In this document: piece after piece, positions 45,160 through 54,688 of the stretch
Layout: each line of letters opens with the position of its first letter
Numbering within the stretch: the first letter of the stretch is position 1
From: an uncultured Sphingomonadaceae bacterium
GTDB lineage: Bacteria; Pseudomonadota; Alphaproteobacteria; Sphingomonadales; Sphingomonadaceae
Length of the DNA stretch: 64,000 bases
Assembly: GCA_947497315.1 (NCBI GenBank)
Contig: CANMFX010000002.1
Span: forward strand, 310,001 to 374,000
Direction: 5' to 3'
Program-made: the position numbers and the translations under genes
Notes under the pieces: generated by a model
Told to the model about the DNA's origin: nothing
The model's input: only the letters and a program-made list of their open reading frames with translations
Databases searched by the model: none

Positions 45160-47667
45160 CTAGAGTTCACGTAAGGCTCGTGCCGGTTTTGCAGACAGGA
45201 CCGGGATTGAACCCAAAAGGCCGATACCCAGTGTCATGACGGCGCCGAGGCCCAGAGTGACCATCACTACGCTCCAGTCCGGTTGCCACGTAAATTCGAA
45301 AATCTGCGTGATAACAAACCAACCGGCGAGCAGGCCCAGACCCAAGGCGACGGCAGAGAGCAGCAAGGCGAGCACCGCATATTCAATCGCCTGTGCGGAC
45401 AATATCTGTGACCGCGTAGCGCCTAGTAGTTTCAGGATGACACTGTCATATACCCGCGACTGGCGAGAGGCCGCAATAGCACCGATCAGCACCGCGATGC
45501 CCGAGAAAATTGCTATCGAGGCTGCAGAGGCAATAGCGGTTGCCATCTGATCCAATATCGTACCGATCTGCGATGCGATTTCTTTCACCTTGACCATGGA
45601 AATTGACGGGAACTCGCGCGGCAATGATCCCAGCAGGCCGTCTTCCTTGGTTTCATCAAGTTGAATCGTGGCGGCTACATTATGCGGCGTATTGGCCAGC
45701 ACATTGGGCGGGAAAACAAGCACATAGTTGAAACCAAAATTTTGCCAGTTAATCCTGCGCAACGAAGCAACGGTAGATTTTATTTCTACGCCCAGCAGGC
45801 TGACGGTCAGGCTGTCACCAACTTTCAATCCCAATGCAGTCGCCTGTTCCTCGTCAACTGATACCAGGGGTGGTCCATCATAATCGGCAGGCCACCATTC
45901 ACCGGCGGCGATTTCACTGCCTTCCGGAAGCTCGCCGCTATAGGTCAAGCCGCGGTCTCCGCGCAGAACCCAAGCACCTTCCGGTATCTCATCCAGTTCC
46001 GCAACGACTTGTCCGCCATATTCGGTGATGATGCCGCGCAGTGTTGGAACGATATTGATTTCAGCTTCAGGTGCATCTGCGGTTACCTGATTCTTGAATT
46101 CATCGGCGCGTTCCACAGGTATATCGAGGACAAAGAAATTCGGTGCCTGTTGCGGAACACTGAACCTGATTTCGTTGGTCAAACTCGTCTGGATCGCAGC
46201 AAGTGTGGCAAAGAGTGTCAGGCCCAAACCCAAGGCAACAACAAGCTGTCCTGTCTGCGCGCCAGGCCGGTGAAGGTTTGTAAGGGCCAGTCTCAGTAGC
46301 GGTTGTTTGGGGCGCGGCGATTTGCTTGCGAGCCAGCGGATCAAGATACCAAGTAGGCTAAGCAGCAACAATATACCCAGCGCTGCGCCTATGAACGCGA
46401 GTGAGAAAATGGGTTCCCGTCCGGTCCCGACGGCCAGCGCGACGATCGCAGCGACTGCCAGCGTGACGGCGACCCAGGTTGGTTTGTCAATTTCCCGCCA
46501 TGATCGACTTTCCCCCCGAAACAACCCAGCCGCCGGAATGAGCTTGGCCCGCGAGAGCGGGGGTAGGGCAAATATCACGGCGATTAGCAAGCCATAGGCG
46601 GCACTGACGATGAGAGGCAGTGGATAGAGCGCGAATTCGGGCCTGATTGGCAGGACATCGCCTGCGACCTGAATAATGGCTAGAGGCGCAATGGCTCCGA
46701 CAAGCAATCCAGCGATTATTGCAACCAAAGCGACGGCCAGAATCTGGAACATGTAGATGCGAAACACCATTGCGCTGTCCGCGCCCAATATCTTGAGCGT
46801 CGCAATAGCGCTCTGTTTTCCGCGCAGGTAAGAGGCAACCCCATTACCGACGCCAATGCCAGCAATGACGAGCGATGCAAGGCCAACCAGCGTCAGAAAT
46901 TGCCCCATGCGTTCGATAAAGCGCCTTGTGCTGGGAGCGCCGTTGTCACGGGTTTTTACCTCCCAAGCTGCGTTCTTATATTGTTTCTCCAGCTCATCTC
47001 CTAACTCCGCTGGGTCAACGGTCGCGGGCAGCTTTAGACGATATTTGCTCTGAAACAGACTACCGGGCTGTATCAGGTTGGTGGCGCGCAAGCCTTCCAG
47101 CGAGGTGATGGCTACAGGGCCCAGTGATAGACCTTCACTCAGCCGATCGGGCTCGTCACCGATGACTCCTGTAACCGTAAAAGCTGCTTCGCCAAATTCA
47201 ATTTTATCGCCAAGCTCCAAAGATAACCGCTGTATCAAGGCGGGAGTAACGTAGATATCTGTGGGCCCGAGTGGAGGCGCGTTGGTGCCGTCCTCCAATA
47301 TGAAATCGCCATAAAGAGGGTAGGGGGCATCGACACCTTTTAACTCTACCAGTTGCGTGTCGCTGCCATCTGGCAAGCGCGCCATGGCCTGCATGCGCAG
47401 GGTTTCGGATAGCTCACCGGTCTCTTTTAGAGTGTCCAATTCTGTTGCTGACGCTTCGCGCTGCGCGACCGATATTTCCAAATCGCCACCTAAAATGGCT
47501 TGTCCGCGATTGGCCAGTTCATCCGTGATCGCGCTCGTCAGACTGCCAATGGCTGCCAGTGTGGCGACACCCAGAAACAGACAAACGATTAGCAGGCGCA
47601 GGCCAACGAAGCGACCGCGTAAGTCACGCCGGGCAATGGTCCAGGCTTTGGAAAGGCTGGCACTCAT
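45160..47667 (-). CDS. FtsX-type ABC transporter permease (YbbP-like)
   Basis: An 835-residue permease with two FtsX modules and large extracytoplasmic domains. MacB/YbbP-like signature parts include LIVCLFLGVATLAAIGSLTS near the start, GKQSAIATLKILGA in the middle, and SVILKLLGATRSQILSAQAI near the end. Paired with the adjacent ATPase gene (ATGA overlap) and divergent from a TesA-like gene, this repeats the E. coli tesA-ybbA-ybbP layout. Substrate unknown; lipid or lipoprotein handling is plausible. Confidence 0.88.
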   Translation of the reverse strand: MSASLSKAWTIARRDLRGRFVGLRLLIVCLFLGVATLAAIGSLTSAITDELANRGQAILGGDLEISVAQREASATELDTLKETGELSETLRMQAMARLPDGSDTQLVELKGVDAPYPLYGDFILEDGTNAPPLGPTDIYVTPALIQRLSLELGDKIEFGEAAFTVTGVIGDEPDRLSEGLSLGPVAITSLEGLRATNLIQPGSLFQSKYRLKLPATVDPAELGDELEKQYKNAAWEVKTRDNGAPSTRRFIERMGQFLTLVGLASLVIAGIGVGNGVASYLRGKQSAIATLKILGADSAMVFRIYMFQILAVALVAIIAGLLVGAIAPLAIIQVAGDVLPIRPEFALYPLPLIVSAAYGLLIAVIFALPPLSRAKLIPAAGLFRGESRSWREIDKPTWVAVTLAVAAIVALAVGTGREPIFSLAFIGAALGILLLLSLLGILIRWLASKSPRPKQPLLRLALTNLHRPGAQTGQLVVALGLGLTLFATLAAIQTSLTNEIRFSVPQQAPNFFVLDIPVERADEFKNQVTADAPEAEINIVPTLRGIITEYGGQVVAELDEIPEGAWVLRGDRGLTYSGELPEGSEIAAGEWWPADYDGPPLVSVDEEQATALGLKVGDSLTVSLLGVEIKSTVASLRRINWQNFGFNYVLVFPPNVLANTPHNVAATIQLDETKEDGLLGSLPREFPSISMVKVKEIASQIGTILDQMATAIASAASIAIFSGIAVLIGAIAASRQSRVYDSVILKLLGATRSQILSAQAIEYAVLALLLSAVALGLGLLAGWFVITQIFEFTWQPDWSVVMVTLGLGAVMTLGIGLLGSIPVLSAKPARALREL

Positions 47668-48404
47668 GACTTGGCAGGCTTTTCGGCACTGTCTTTCTCG
47701 ATCATACCGTCACGCAGTTCGATGATGCGGTCACAGCGCTTGGCGAGTTCCGGATCATGCGTAATCATCAACAATGTGGCGTTGCTGGCTTTCTGACGCT
47801 CGAACAAAAGCTCGATAATGATTTCACCAGTTGCTCCATCCAGATTGCCGGTTGGTTCATCGGCAAAAATAATGGAGGGGCGTGAAGCCATAGCGCGCGC
47901 AATTGCAACACGTTGTTGCTCGCCGCCCGATAACTGGGTGGGATAGTGGCCGAGCCGGTCGCCAAGCCCAACCGCCTCTAGTTCACTCGCCGCAATCGCA
48001 AAGGGATCTTCCTGACCATCAAGCTCCAGCGGCACTGCGACATTTTCTAGTGCGCTCATCGTGGGCAGCAAATGGAAGGCTTGCAAGACAATGCCCACCC
48101 GTCCGCGCCGTGCAATGGCAAGTTCATCCTCGTTCATTTTGCCAAAATCTGCTCCCGCGATATTCACTGTACCGCCAGTGGCGCGCTCAAGGCCTGACAA
48201 GATCGCCATTAGAGACGATTTTCCGGATCCGGATGGGCCCAGCAAGGCAACGGTGGTGCCGGAATCGATCGACAGATCAATCCCTTTCAAAATATTCACC
48301 CTTGCGTCGCCTTCTCCCAAAGAGAGGGTGACTTTTTGCGCGTCAATGGCAATATGAGGCTTGGTTTTAGCGGCGTCGCTGGTTGCGGCGGTTTTTTGTA
48401 ACAT
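47664..48404 (-). CDS. ABC transporter ATP-binding protein (YbbA/LolD-like)
   Basis: A 246-residue ATPase. Walker [10 protein letters not shown] at 56-64, LSGGEQ signature at 158-163 and Walker B plus ADEPTGN at 181-187 are complete. The frame is open 96 codons upstream, across the divergent gene, but those codons do not look coding; the ATG at 48404 gives the normal N-terminus. It energises the FtsX-type permease encoded just downstream, and its gene is divergent from a TesA-like esterase gene. Confidence 0.92.
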   Translation of the reverse strand: MLQKTAATSDAAKTKPHIAIDAQKVTLSLGEGDARVNILKGIDLSIDSGTTVALLGPSGSGKSSLMAILSGLERATGGTVNIAGADFGKMNEDELAIARRGRVGIVLQAFHLLPTMSALENVAVPLELDGQEDPFAIAASELEAVGLGDRLGHYPTQLSGGEQQRVAIARAMASRPSIIFADEPTGNLDGATGEIIIELLFERQKASNATLLMITHDPELAKRCDRIIELRDGMIEKDSAEKPAKS

Positions 48405-48422
48405 GGTGGGAAGGTGTATCCG

Positions 48423-49127
48423 ATGTTGAACAGGTTTATGACATATGGGTTTTGCTTTGCAATTCTTCAACTTCTGATTGCTTGTAGCCCAGCGGCGGAA
48501 GAAAACTCCGCACCAGTTGCGCAGCAGCAGGTGGTCAGCGACAGCTCTGAACCTCCCGCGGCGGAAGCAGAAACACTTATAGTGGCATTCGGTGACAGTC
48601 TCTATGCGGGCTATGGGTTGGCACCCGATGAAGGTTTTGCACCAGAGCTGCAAAAAGCTCTTAATGATGCTGGACAGGATGTGAAGGTTCACAATGCAGG
48701 TGTTTCAGGCGACACAACAGCGGCCGGCCTTCGGCGGATGGATTTTGTGCTCGATAGCTTGTCCAGAAAACCGGACCTGGTTTTGCTCGGCCTGGGCGGC
48801 AATGATTTGCTGCGCGGACTAAAACCTTCTGAAACACAGGCCAATATGGAAGCCATGGTCCAGAAGCTAGCTGACCGGGGCATCCCGGTGATGCTGACGG
48901 GTATGTTGGCCCCGCCCAATCTCGGCAAGGAGTTTAGCGATCAATTTAATGTGATATATCCTGCGCTTGCGAAAAAATATGAAGCCAGCCTCTATCCTTT
49001 TTTCATGGACGGCGTGGTCGGCAGGGCTGATCTGATCTTGCCAGACGGTATTCATCCGAATGCTGAAGGCATAGATGTGATTGTTGAGCGGATAGCGCCC
49101 GACGTTGAAAAGGCGCTGCAGGGATAA
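48423..49127 (+). CDS. tesA: TesA-like SGNH esterase/lysophospholipase
   Basis: A 234-residue GDSL/SGNH hydrolase. FGDSLYAGYG carries the catalytic serine, GLGGNDLLRG the block III Asn, and DGIHPNAEG the Asp-His pair. A lipobox-like LIAC in the N-terminus suggests a lipoprotein or secreted form. The E. coli homologue is a periplasmic thioesterase and protease next to ybbA, and the same divergent arrangement is seen here. GTG at 48414 is an alternative start. Confidence 0.92.
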   Translation: MLNRFMTYGFCFAILQLLIACSPAAEENSAPVAQQQVVSDSSEPPAAEAETLIVAFGDSLYAGYGLAPDEGFAPELQKALNDAGQDVKVHNAGVSGDTTAAGLRRMDFVLDSLSRKPDLVLLGLGGNDLLRGLKPSETQANMEAMVQKLADRGIPVMLTGMLAPPNLGKEFSDQFNVIYPALAKKYEASLYPFFMDGVVGRADLILPDGIHPNAEGIDVIVERIAPDVEKALQG

Positions 49128-49189
49128 TAGCCCACATCTCGGTCAAGCCGTTGGAAACACTGGAGGCACTAAGCGCAATTCCCCGTTAA

Positions 49190-49211
49190 CTGTATTATTT
49201 TTATAATACAG
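49190..49211. promoter_or_regulatory. AT-rich palindrome in the telA promoter region
   Basis: CTGTATTAT (49190-49198) and ATAATACAG (49203-49211) form perfect 9-bp arms around TTTT. The right arm contains TATAAT (49202-49207), a perfect -10 hexamer, but the expected -35 position (TTCCCC) is poor. This suggests a promoter that needs an activator or is repressed by a dimer bound at the palindrome. Confidence 0.45.
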
Positions 49212-49296
49212 CGTGGAAACGCTTGAAAAGTGGTGCATTTGCATCCATTTATGAGGGGAGCGCTGCACTAGAGACAGCTATATGGAGATTGAGCCA

Positions 49297-50502
49297 ATGG
49301 CGACCGAGACGATTACCGCAACTGAAGACCTGACCCTGACACCGCCTGATCCGGTTGTTGCCGTTTCTCCGACGAAGGCCGCCGGGCTGGTGCCAGTTGG
49401 TGACGAAGTAAAGTCCAAGCTGGAAGAGAAGGTCGATAGCTTCATCGATGATCTGGTGGCCGAGGACGAAAATAGCCCGGAATTCGGCAAGAAAGTTGAT
49501 CAGATAACCAACATGGGGCGCAAGGAGATCGCTGATGCAGCCGGCCAATCTAACCGCTTTCTGGATCGTCCCATCCGTACCATGGATGAAGAGTCTGGCA
49601 TTGGTGCTGACCTGACGGAACTTCGCCGGACGGTCGAGGACCTGGACCCTGGCAAACGTGGTAATCTTCTGGCACCGCGCAAACTGTTCGGGATCATCCC
49701 GTTCGGTTCTAAGCTACGCAACTATTTTGATGGCTATAAGAGCGCGCAAGGTCATATCTCCTCTATTCTCTCTCGCTTGCAAGGTGGCAAAGACGAATTG
49801 CTGATGGACAATGCTGCTATTGATGTGGAGCGCAAAAATCTGTGGGCGGCCATGGGCCGGCTCGAGCAGATGATCCATGTTTCCAAAGTCATGGACCAGC
49901 GTTTGGAAGACAAAGCAGCCGAGTTGGACGCGACTGATCCCGCCAAAGCCAAAGCAATTCGCGAAAGTGCACTTTTCTATGTGCGTCAGCGGACTCAGGA
50001 TTTGCTGACCCAAATGGCCGTCACGGTACAAGGTTATCTGGCGCTTGATCTGGTCAAGAAAAACAATGTCGAATTGGTCAAGGGTGTGGACCGCGCCAGT
50101 ACCACGACTGTTAGTGCGTTGCGTACAGGTGTGACGGTTGCACAGGCGTTGACCAATCAGAAGCTGGTGCTGGACCAGATCACCTCGTTAAATACGACAA
50201 CGGCCGGTATTATCGATAGCACAGGCGATATGCTGAAAAACCAGACGGCACAGATACACGAGCAAGCGGCATCCGCGACCATTCCGCTCGAGACACTGCA
50301 ACGCGCTTTCCAGAATGTTTATGATACAATGGACAATATCGACACGTTCAAGATCAAGGCGCTGGAAAATATGAAAACCACCGTCAACAGCCTCTCAGGG
50401 GAAATTGAGAAGTCAAAGGGCTACATCGCCCGCGCCGAAGGTCAGGATAAAGCCGCCCTCGAGGCGCCGTCCGAGAACCCGTTGAGCGCGCTTGAGGAAT
50501 AA
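49297..50502 (+). CDS. TelA family protein (toxic anion resistance)
   Basis: A 401-residue helical protein matching TelA: EEKVDSFIDDLVAEDENSPE near 45, RLEQMIHVSKVMDQRLEDKA in the middle, and LALDLVKKNNVELVKGVDRA near 250. TelA was named for tellurite resistance, and many members act in envelope stress. ATGs at 49282 and 49297 are possible; the second has GGAG nine bases before it. It is followed by an XpaC-like gene, the pairing known from Bacillus (xpaC-yaaN). Confidence 0.88.
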   Translation: MATETITATEDLTLTPPDPVVAVSPTKAAGLVPVGDEVKSKLEEKVDSFIDDLVAEDENSPEFGKKVDQITNMGRKEIADAAGQSNRFLDRPIRTMDEESGIGADLTELRRTVEDLDPGKRGNLLAPRKLFGIIPFGSKLRNYFDGYKSAQGHISSILSRLQGGKDELLMDNAAIDVERKNLWAAMGRLEQMIHVSKVMDQRLEDKAAELDATDPAKAKAIRESALFYVRQRTQDLLTQMAVTVQGYLALDLVKKNNVELVKGVDRASTTTVSALRTGVTVAQALTNQKLVLDQITSLNTTTAGIIDSTGDMLKNQTAQIHEQAASATIPLETLQRAFQNVYDTMDNIDTFKIKALENMKTTVNSLSGEIEKSKGYIARAEGQDKAALEAPSENPLSALEE

Positions 50503-50507
50503 GGCGC

Positions 50508-51221
50508 ATGAGCGAGAGCAATCAGCAAATTTACGACAATGCCGCGAATTACTATCGCAGCTATAAATTTGCAGAATCCATTGGTGAGCGATCCAGAGGC
50601 CTGAAACGCGGTTATTTTCGCAAAAAACTGGCGCGAGCTGCGATGATCACGGCCGGGGTGCTGGTTGGGGCCAGTGTCGTCGGCGGAATATTGAACGGCA
50701 TCGGTTTTTGGGGCGTGATGATTTCGGCTGGCCTGATTGCAGGTGGTATCTGGGCAGCGATGAAATTCCCCAAGATGAAAATCCCGACGCCAGACACTTT
50801 GGTGCAATCAGACTTAAAAACGCTGGCAGGGAAAACCGAGATATGGTTGGAAGCACAGCGACCGCTATTGCCCCCGCCAGCCGTGAAGATTGTCAACGAT
50901 ATCGGGACGCAGCTCGACATGCTGTCGCCGCAGCTGCAAAAGCTCGATGAAGCGGAACCGGCCGCTTATGAAGTGCGCAAGCTGATGGGGGAGCATCTGC
51001 CAGAGCTGATCTCAGGTTATCGCGCGATACCGGCGTCCATGCGAACGAAGAGCAATGATTCTGGGAAATCACCGGATGAACAGCTGGTCAGTGGTCTTTC
51101 GTTGATCGAAAAAGAAATTTCCGGTGTCACGCAACAGATAGCGAAGGGCGATATCGACAATCTGTCGATCCGCGGCCGCTATCTGGAATTGAAATATGAC
51201 AAGACTGGGGAAGCGCAATAG
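50508..51221 (+). CDS. XpaC-like membrane protein paired with TelA
   Basis: A 237-residue protein with two hydrophobic helices (residues about 45-65 and 68-85) after a basic N-terminus, then a helical soluble part. The gene order with telA matches the xpaC-telA pairs of Firmicutes, where XpaC is a membrane partner. Similarity is by layout and length; I do not see a named motif. Five bases separate the two genes. Confidence 0.7.
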   Translation: MSESNQQIYDNAANYYRSYKFAESIGERSRGLKRGYFRKKLARAAMITAGVLVGASVVGGILNGIGFWGVMISAGLIAGGIWAAMKFPKMKIPTPDTLVQSDLKTLAGKTEIWLEAQRPLLPPPAVKIVNDIGTQLDMLSPQLQKLDEAEPAAYEVRKLMGEHLPELISGYRAIPASMRTKSNDSGKSPDEQLVSGLSLIEKEISGVTQQIAKGDIDNLSIRGRYLELKYDKTGEAQ

Positions 51222-51255
51222 CTGTTGTAAGACGTTCTGATCAGTTCTCGAGCTG

Positions 51256-51603
51256 CTATTGAAACGCTCGCAGCTTATTCAGCAAATGTTTCAGCACTGC
51301 GGGATGCAGTTCGTTTCTGAACTCGCACCCATAGTCCTGATAATCGTTCCACTTGATCATGGCGCTTAGCGTCTGGATTCCAGGCAGCCGGATATAAACC
51401 GGTTTCTTGGGGTCAAGGTCAGTGTAGCTCGTCATTCTGAAGCCTGAAACGGACAAGTCGGAGAGGGTCGTGCGAAACAACTGTGAATTCGCCTGCCTGA
51501 TAAATATCTTGGCCTCAACAGCTTCCCGTGGATTTTTCCTGTGGCACGGCGGTGCGATTTGAAGATCATCGGTCGTTTGTAACTGAGGCATTGTCTTGTC
51601 CAT
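51256..51603 (-). CDS. PilZ domain protein
   Basis: A 115-residue protein that is almost only a PilZ domain. RKNPREAV (RxxxR form) and DLSVSGFRM (D/NxSxxG form) are the two c-di-GMP-binding motifs, and both look complete. It probably responds to cyclic di-GMP, perhaps in motility or envelope control. The frame opens further upstream but the ATG at 51603 is the likely start. Divergent from pdxH. Confidence 0.85.
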   Translation of the reverse strand: MDKTMPQLQTTDDLQIAPPCHRKNPREAVEAKIFIRQANSQLFRTTLSDLSVSGFRMTSYTDLDPKKPVYIRLPGIQTLSAMIKWNDYQDYGCEFRNELHPAVLKHLLNKLRAFQ

Positions 51604-51736
51604 ATTGTTGGTCCTGAACAATTGAACGGTCATTCGGTGGGTTTTTGAAGAGGGGACGGCTAAAATATCGGGAGATGGGGCAGAAACGGAAATCAAAGGC
51701 TTTCCTGCATGCAATCACCCTGATACAGGCGATCCT

Positions 51737-52324
51737 ATGGCATCCGATCCTTTCTCCATCTTCGACGCTTGGTATAACGAGGCTCGTGAAACCGAGCTGA
51801 ATGACAGCAATGCGATGACCATCGCAACTGCCGATGCCAGCGGCCAACCAGCGGCGAGAATGGTGCTATTGAAGGGATATGATCGCGACGGCTTTATTTT
51901 CTATACCAATCAGGAAAGTCGGAAGGCCACGGATATTGCAGCCAACCCGAAAGCGGCGATTTTATTTCATTGGAAAAGCGTGCGCCGGCAAATCCGCATT
52001 GAAGGTAATCTATCAACTGTATCTGATCAGATTGCTGACGCCTATTTTGCGACGCGCAGTCGGGATTCGCAACTGGGTGCCTGGGCATCGGATCAATCGC
52101 GGCCGTTGGACAGCCGCGCGACTTTTGAAGCGCGCTATGAAGAGATGAAGGCCCGTTTTGATGGGCAGGACGTAACCCGTCCACCGCATTGGTCGGGCTA
52201 TCGTCTTGTGCCTAGGCGATTTGAGTTCTGGCAGGACCGCGAGCATCGTCTGCACGAACGGCGGACCTTTATGCGGGCCAATGATGGTGACGAAAGCTGG
52301 ATCGAAGGAATGCTTTACCCATGA
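51737..52324 (+). CDS. pdxH: Pyridoxine/pyridoxamine 5'-phosphate oxidase
   Basis: A 195-residue FMN enzyme that makes pyridoxal phosphate. RMVLLKGYDRDGFIFYTNQ, SRDSQLGAWASDQS and the C-terminal RRFEFWQDREHRLHERRTF are all present. Its stop overlaps the phzF start by ATGA. Confidence 0.95.
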   Translation: MASDPFSIFDAWYNEARETELNDSNAMTIATADASGQPAARMVLLKGYDRDGFIFYTNQESRKATDIAANPKAAILFHWKSVRRQIRIEGNLSTVSDQIADAYFATRSRDSQLGAWASDQSRPLDSRATFEARYEEMKARFDGQDVTRPPHWSGYRLVPRRFEFWQDREHRLHERRTFMRANDGDESWIEGMLYP

Positions 52325-53127
52325 CCCGTGACACCCAAATATTGCCCTATTATCATGTCGATGCTTTTGCCGAGCGGCCCTTTACCGGCAATCAGGCGGC
52401 GGTGATGCCGCTGGAAAGCTGGCTCGATGACGAAGTGCTGCAAGCAATTGGTGAAGAGAATAATTTTGCGGAAACCGCATTTTACTTGCCCGATGTAACC
52501 GGCGAAGCGGATTATGAACTGCGCTGGTTCACGCCGACGGTAGAGATTGCACTATGCGGTCATGCGACGCTGGCCAGTGGGCATATCATCCTGTCGCAAA
52601 ATCCGGACATGGATCAGGTCACCTTTCGGACCCGTAAAGCCGGAGTGCTGACCATGACCCGTGAAGGTGACGGCTATGCGTTGGAATTGCCTGCCTATCC
52701 ACCATCAGCAAAAGCATTGCCTGACATTGTTGCTCTGGTTGGCGGGATGCCGATCGACACCCAGTTTCATGAAGGCCGGTACAATGTCATCCGCTACGAG
52801 ACCGCAGATGAGGTTCTGGCGTTAAAACCGGACCTGAAGGCCTTGGCGGCTTTGGGAAACGAGCAATTTATCTGCACGGCTCCGGGCAAGGATACCGATG
52901 CGTTGAGCCGGGTCTTTGTGCCGGGTGGCGGGGTTGATGAAGATAGTGTCACCGGTTCGGCTCATGCCGTGCTGACACCTTATTGGGCAAAGCAACTGGG
53001 CCGGGACAGCTTTACCGCCTATCAGGCCAGTGGCCGGGGCGGTTATGTGCAATGCCGTCTGGATAGCGAAAAGGCCTGGCTGGGCGGAAAATGCGTGACC
53101 GTGGTCGAGGGCCAGTTTCGTTTATAA
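52321..53127 (+). CDS. PhzF-family isomerase
   Basis: A 268-residue protein of the PhzF/diaminopimelate-epimerase-like fold. YYHVDAFAERPFTGNQAAV, EENNFAETAFYLP with the catalytic glutamate, and GGGVDEDSVTGSAH are characteristic. Most members have no known substrate. It is co-translated with pdxH and converges on the serine hydrolase gene. Confidence 0.88.
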   Translation: MTRDTQILPYYHVDAFAERPFTGNQAAVMPLESWLDDEVLQAIGEENNFAETAFYLPDVTGEADYELRWFTPTVEIALCGHATLASGHIILSQNPDMDQVTFRTRKAGVLTMTREGDGYALELPAYPPSAKALPDIVALVGGMPIDTQFHEGRYNVIRYETADEVLALKPDLKALAALGNEQFICTAPGKDTDALSRVFVPGGGVDEDSVTGSAHAVLTPYWAKQLGRDSFTAYQASGRGGYVQCRLDSEKAWLGGKCVTVVEGQFRL

Positions 53128-53133
53128 TCTGTT

Positions 53134-54282
53134 CTATTTGCTGACTGGGAACAGCGATACGATCCGCCCGACCTGATCACTCATCGGCCGGTTTACATCA
53201 TCCTGCGTTTTGCCAAGCCTGACAACCGTCAGTTTTTGTTCCGGTGACACGATGATTTGCTGACCCAGATGACCAAGCGCGCCGAATACCGTGTCGGGAG
53301 CCATATCGGGGAACAACACTTGGTTGCGGCCTTCCGGGCGTTTCTTGTTCAGCCAGATATGCCCTCCATAGGCCGGATCATTGGCAGAAGATGTCCGCAT
53401 GAACTGGACCCAGCTGACGGGGAGATGCTGAGCCCCTTTGCGCGCGCCATTATTGCGAAGAAATTCACCGAATGTGGCATAGTCGCGGGCGCTGGCCTGA
53501 ATGATGCTGCCACCCAGAAATGTTCCGTTGGCATCAAATTCGAAATAGGTACCGTCCATGCCCAGCGGTTCGAGCAGGCGCCCTCGAATGAAGCGCATTG
53601 CCGTGTTCCGGCGCACCTCGGGGTCGGTGCTCTTGGTCAATGTCCGTGTGATGATGTCGGCCAGGATCATGCTGGTCGCCGTGCTATATTCGAATTTCGC
53701 GCCGGGTTCCGCTTCCATCGGGCGCGCTTCGGCGTAGCCCGCTGCATCGGCTGCGCCGTCGAGAAACAGCATGCGGTTGGTATCGGCCTCGAACACGGTC
53801 GCGCCACCTTCTTCCGGCACTTCGGTATGATCAAGGCCTGATGACATATGGACCAATTGGCGCAGGGTTATGTCGCCGCGCGGATCACCGGGCCGCTGCC
53901 AGGCCGGGACCGGGGCAGGGTCATCAAGCACCAGTCGGCCGTCGGCAACCAGAAAGCCAATCAGCGCACCGGTAAAGGATTTCGCCATCGACCAGCTGAT
54001 AAAGCGTGTATCCTCATCATAGCCTTCGCCATAGCGTTCAGCGATAATCTCTCCGCGGTGCATGATCAGCACAGCGCGGGTCTCGGCCATGGCGGGGTCT
54101 TCGAACAATGGAGAAATGGCCGCGTCTAGCCGTGCTTTGGGAATTGGGCTGGCATCGGCTATATAAGCAAGCTCTTCGGCGGTTTTGGGCGGCGGTGCGG
54201 CAGGCTCACTAGCGGCCCCGCAACCATAGAGTGCCAGGGCGAGGGTAGACAGAGTGGCGATTTTAATCTTGTGCATAAGCAT
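53134..54282 (-). CDS. Beta-lactamase-like serine hydrolase lipoprotein
   Basis: A 382-residue predicted lipoprotein (LYGC, Cys21). The penicillin-binding fold is shown by SMAK with S98 and K101, a Tyr in EYSTATS, and a late GHLGQQIIV segment. Such proteins are esterases, peptidases or amide hydrolases, not necessarily beta-lactamases. The frame starts at 54294 with TTG; the ATG at 54282 is preferred. Divergent from a small membrane protein. Confidence 0.85.
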   Translation of the reverse strand: MLMHKIKIATLSTLALALYGCGAASEPAAPPPKTAEELAYIADASPIPKARLDAAISPLFEDPAMAETRAVLIMHRGEIIAERYGEGYDEDTRFISWSMAKSFTGALIGFLVADGRLVLDDPAPVPAWQRPGDPRGDITLRQLVHMSSGLDHTEVPEEGGATVFEADTNRMLFLDGAADAAGYAEARPMEAEPGAKFEYSTATSMILADIITRTLTKSTDPEVRRNTAMRFIRGRLLEPLGMDGTYFEFDANGTFLGGSIIQASARDYATFGEFLRNNGARKGAQHLPVSWVQFMRTSSANDPAYGGHIWLNKKRPEGRNQVLFPDMAPDTVFGALGHLGQQIIVSPEQKLTVVRLGKTQDDVNRPMSDQVGRIVSLFPVSK

Positions 54283-54305
54283 GCGTTGCACCAATAGGTG
54301 CAGCT

Positions 54306-54680
54306 ATGGCAACCGTAAATAACAATCCCGAAACCGTATCCCAGCCCAAAAGCCGCAAAGGCCGGGTAGCCATATATGTGCTTGCACTGTTCATCCTGAT
54401 CCTGGCCGCGGTATTCGCCTATAACTATAGCTTTATCAAAGGGCAGTTGGGCATCGGAACTGCTTACGGGGCCCGCGTTGCCTGTTCTTGTCACTATGTG
54501 GGCGGGCGTGACCTGACGGACTGCAAGAAGGATTTTGAACCCGGTATGGAAGTAATCGGCCTGTCGCTGGATGACGAGAAGCGCCGCGTTACCGCATCGG
54601 TCCCGCTGCTGGCATCGGCCACAGCTGAGTTTCGTGAAGGTTGGGGCTGTGTGATCCTGACAGGAGCCGAAGCCGACTAA
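54306..54680 (+). CDS. Small membrane-anchored protein with paired cysteines
   Basis: A 124-residue protein with one hydrophobic helix (residues about 24-40) and an extracytoplasmic domain containing YGARVACSCHYVGGRDLTDC, that is C59, C61 and C70, with a further Cys near 118. The cysteine pattern suggests disulfides in the periplasm. It is divergent from the serine hydrolase gene, about 24 bases apart, and similar domains occur beside such hydrolases. Function unknown. Confidence 0.7.
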   Translation: MATVNNNPETVSQPKSRKGRVAIYVLALFILILAAVFAYNYSFIKGQLGIGTAYGARVACSCHYVGGRDLTDCKKDFEPGMEVIGLSLDDEKRRVTASVPLLASATAEFREGWGCVILTGAEAD

Positions 54681-54688
54681 ACTGCGGT

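Noticed and set aside
48405-48692. Long N-terminal extension of the YbbA-like ATPase
   Set aside because: The extra 96 codons run across the divergent tesA start and do not resemble ABC proteins; the ATG at 48404 is normal.
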